From: JAICYJ01 sp035473255
GTDB taxonomy: Bacteria > Actinomycetota > Thermoleophilia > Gaiellales > JAICJC01
DNA length: 30,717 nt
Reading direction: 5' to 3'
Assembly (NCBI GenBank): GCA_035473255.1
Contig: DATIOK010000033.1
Location: forward strand, 1-30,717
A program made the translations under genes and the position numbers. The notes below the pieces were generated by a model. It was not told the DNA's origin. It searched no databases and saw only the letters and a list, made by a program, of their open reading frames with translations. Below are positions 29,438 through 30,717 of the stretch, in pieces (position 1 is the first letter of the stretch; each line of letters begins with the position of its first letter).

Positions 29438-30571
29438 ATGACCGACCTGGGACAGGCGGCGCTGGGCGCGTGGAGCGGCGGCGTGCACATGCACTTTGGC
29501 CTGCCGATCGGGCGCGAGCGCCTGACCGAGCTGCTGCGCCCGGGCGATGACATCGGCACCGTCATCACCGCCGACGCCTACGGCGCTGGAGAGGCCGACC
29601 GCGACGTCGGGCGGGCGCTGAGCGGGCTCGGCCGTGACGGCTATCGCCTGGTGGGCATGATCGGCCACGACTTCACCAGCGGTCAGCGGGCCGGCGCCAA
29701 GGGCTACCCGCGCTTCACCGACCCGGCTCTGCGTGGGCCGCAGCAGTACGGGGACTACCTGCGCGCCGCGGCCGAGGCCAGCCTCGAGCGCTGCGGCAGC
29801 GACCGCTTCGACCTGCTGATGCTGCACAACCCCGACCACACGGGCTACAGCTCGCCGCTGGTGTGGGACGCGATGGCGGGGCTGCGCGACGCCGGGCTGA
29901 CCGCGGCCATCGGAGTCGCCCCGGGGCCGGCCAACGGGTTCACGCTGGACGTGATCTCGTGCCTGGAGCGGTTCGGCGACCGGATCGACTGGGCGATGCT
30001 GATCCTGAACCCGTTCGAGCCGTGGCCGGCACGGCTTGCGCTGCCGGCCTGCGAGCGCGCCGGAGTGCGGGTGCTGGCACGGGTCGTCGACTACGGCGGC
30101 GTGTTCTGGGACGACGTGCTGGACGAGGAGCAGTTCGCCGAGTATGACCACCGCCGCTTTCGCCCGGCCGGGTGGGTCGGCCGCGCCCGCGGCAAGCTGG
30201 AGCGGATCCGGCCGATCGGGGAGCGTCACGGCCTCACAGCGCTGCAGCTTGCGGCGGCCTGGACGCTGGCACAGCCGGCCGTATCCTGCGTGGTGCCGAC
30301 GCTGATCCAGGAGGCCGGGAGCGACGCCAAGCCGGTCGAGCAGAAGCGGTCGGAGCTGGCCGCGGTGTTGGCGGTCTCGCCGCTGTCCGCAGCCGAGCTG
30401 GCCGAGATCGACGCCGTCGGCGACAATGCCGGCAGCATGGCGCTGAAGGGCGGCTCACCCGTCCACGAAGGCGAGCCGCGGGCCGATGCATGGCCGCTCG
30501 ACGACGACCTGCGGTCGGTCGCCCGGCGTTGGGGGATCGCGCCGGAGCGCGACCTGGTCATGCACGCCTGA
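29438..30571 (+). CDS. Aldo/keto reductase-fold protein with altered catalytic tetrad
   Basis: The 377-residue protein has the AKR TIM-barrel layout: an A-D-A-Y-G-A-G-E segment (45-52), S-L-E-R-C-G-S-D-R-F-D-L-L-M-L-H-N-P-D (115-133), G-V-A-P-G-P strand (159-164), and the late A-A-W-T-L-A-Q-P-A-V-S-C-V-V-P-T region that binds NADPH in relatives. Of the classic Asp-Tyr-Lys-His tetrad, Y48 and H130 are present. By my alignment the Asp position is I43 and the Lys position is M74 (LVGMIGHDF). A Y-P-R-F-T-D-P-A-L-R-G insertion (90-100) is unusual. Oxidoreductase activity is therefore doubtful. The gene is alone, divergent from tRNA-Arg. Confidence 0.85.
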   Translation: MTDLGQAALGAWSGGVHMHFGLPIGRERLTELLRPGDDIGTVITADAYGAGEADRDVGRALSGLGRDGYRLVGMIGHDFTSGQRAGAKGYPRFTDPALRGPQQYGDYLRAAAEASLERCGSDRFDLLMLHNPDHTGYSSPLVWDAMAGLRDAGLTAAIGVAPGPANGFTLDVISCLERFGDRIDWAMLILNPFEPWPARLALPACERAGVRVLARVVDYGGVFWDDVLDEEQFAEYDHRRFRPAGWVGRARGKLERIRPIGERHGLTALQLAAAWTLAQPAVSCVVPTLIQEAGSDAKPVEQKRSELAAVLAVSPLSAAELAEIDAVGDNAGSMALKGGSPVHEGEPRADAWPLDDDLRSVARRWGIAPERDLVMHA

Positions 30572-30576
30572 CCTAG

Positions 30577-30585
30577 ATCATCTAG
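30577..30585 (-). repeat. Dispersed boundary motif CTAGATGAT, copy 5
   Basis: ACTAGATGATC on the minus strand includes the TAG stop of the last gene. With CTAGATCAT on the other strand it forms a near-palindrome (30573-30585) between two convergent genes. Fifth copy. Confidence 0.55.
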
Positions 30586-30717
30586 TACTCGCGGTATCCG
30601 GTCACCACAACCGCGCCACCGCGGCGGCGGTCGGGCCAGAACCCGCTCAGCACCATGTTGGTGAACCAGATCACGATCGCGGCCTTGGCGATCTGCCAGA
30701 ACCCGGAGGCATCGAAG
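30582..30717 (-). CDS. C-terminus of a membrane protein, 5' truncated by window edge
   Basis: Only the last 44 codons are visible, ending at TAG 30582-30584. They encode one hydrophobic segment (IAKAAIVIWFTNMVLSGFW), an Arg-rich turn (PDRRRGG) and a short tail ending YREY. This looks like the final membrane helix of a polytopic protein with its C-terminus in the cytoplasm. The visible part is too short to name a family. It is convergent with the aldo/keto reductase-like gene across 10 nt. Confidence 0.6.
   Translation of the reverse strand, partial: FDASGFWQIAKAAIVIWFTNMVLSGFWPDRRRGGAVVVTGYREY

Noticed and set aside
30573..30585. Near-palindrome CTAGATCATCTAG as an attachment site or insertion-sequence end
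   Set aside because: No integrase, transposase or target duplication nearby; better explained as a copy of the dispersed CTAGATGATY motif.

Overview
The window is about 30.7 kb of very GC-rich DNA (roughly 70% by eye) that is almost fully coding. It holds 35 protein genes (two cut by the window edges) and one tRNA gene. I see no insertion sequence, integrase, CRISPR array or rRNA. The gene set points to a high-GC actinobacterium: split cytochrome b with a Rieske protein, HemB/HemL haem synthesis from glutamate, PfkB and NarL-type regulators, and a three-gene polyamine-type cluster. A Thermoleophilia/Solirubrobacterales-like lineage is my best guess, from the combination only; no marker here proves it.

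Layout. 1-3431 (minus): a quinol oxidase operon, ubiD-like decarboxylase > Rieske > cytochrome b N-half > cytochrome b C-half. 3492-6414 (plus): two tandem paralogous membrane proteins, LemA, and an SDR-fold protein. 6415-6706: the only long gap. 6707-9341 (minus): hemB > hemL > a small coupled gene. 9402-10814 (plus): HTH-TPR regulator. 10798-12021 (minus): AI-2E-family permease. 12078-13677 (plus): M23-like protein and a YmdB-type metallophosphoesterase. 13664-17450 (minus): phosphodiesterase > GtrA > GT-C-like membrane protein, probably an envelope glycan or lipid unit. 17529-18950: divergent DUF4126 protein and SDH-type Clp-fold protease. 18889-21507: divergent lipid kinase and small membrane protein, then an HtrA protease. 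21504-22865 (minus): a CDF metal transporter with an unusually long C-terminus. 22926-25390 (plus): NarL regulator, degenerate histidine kinase, PfkB kinase, stand-alone receiver. 25403-28997: polyamine-type cluster (glutamine amidotransferase, glutamine synthetase-like ligase, aldehyde dehydrogenase). 29020-30717: small basic ORF, tRNA-Arg(CCU), aldo/keto reductase-fold protein, and the end of a membrane protein.

The most informative global pattern is regulatory. Nearly every gene that begins a transcription unit has a TANNNT hexamer (a -10 element) 6-10 nt before its start codon. This implies leaderless mRNAs and lets several start codons be chosen. In contrast, internal operon genes are coupled by overlaps (GTGA, TGATG) or have Shine-Dalgarno sites. 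A second pattern is a dispersed motif, CTAGATGATY, found five times and only at gene boundaries. A third is the number of enzyme folds that have lost catalytic residues (SDR, AKR, M23, histidine kinase). The best candidate for something undescribed is the 22926-25390 signalling cluster, in which a phosphatase-competent but ATPase-dead kinase homologue is translationally coupled to a sugar-kinase-fold protein.
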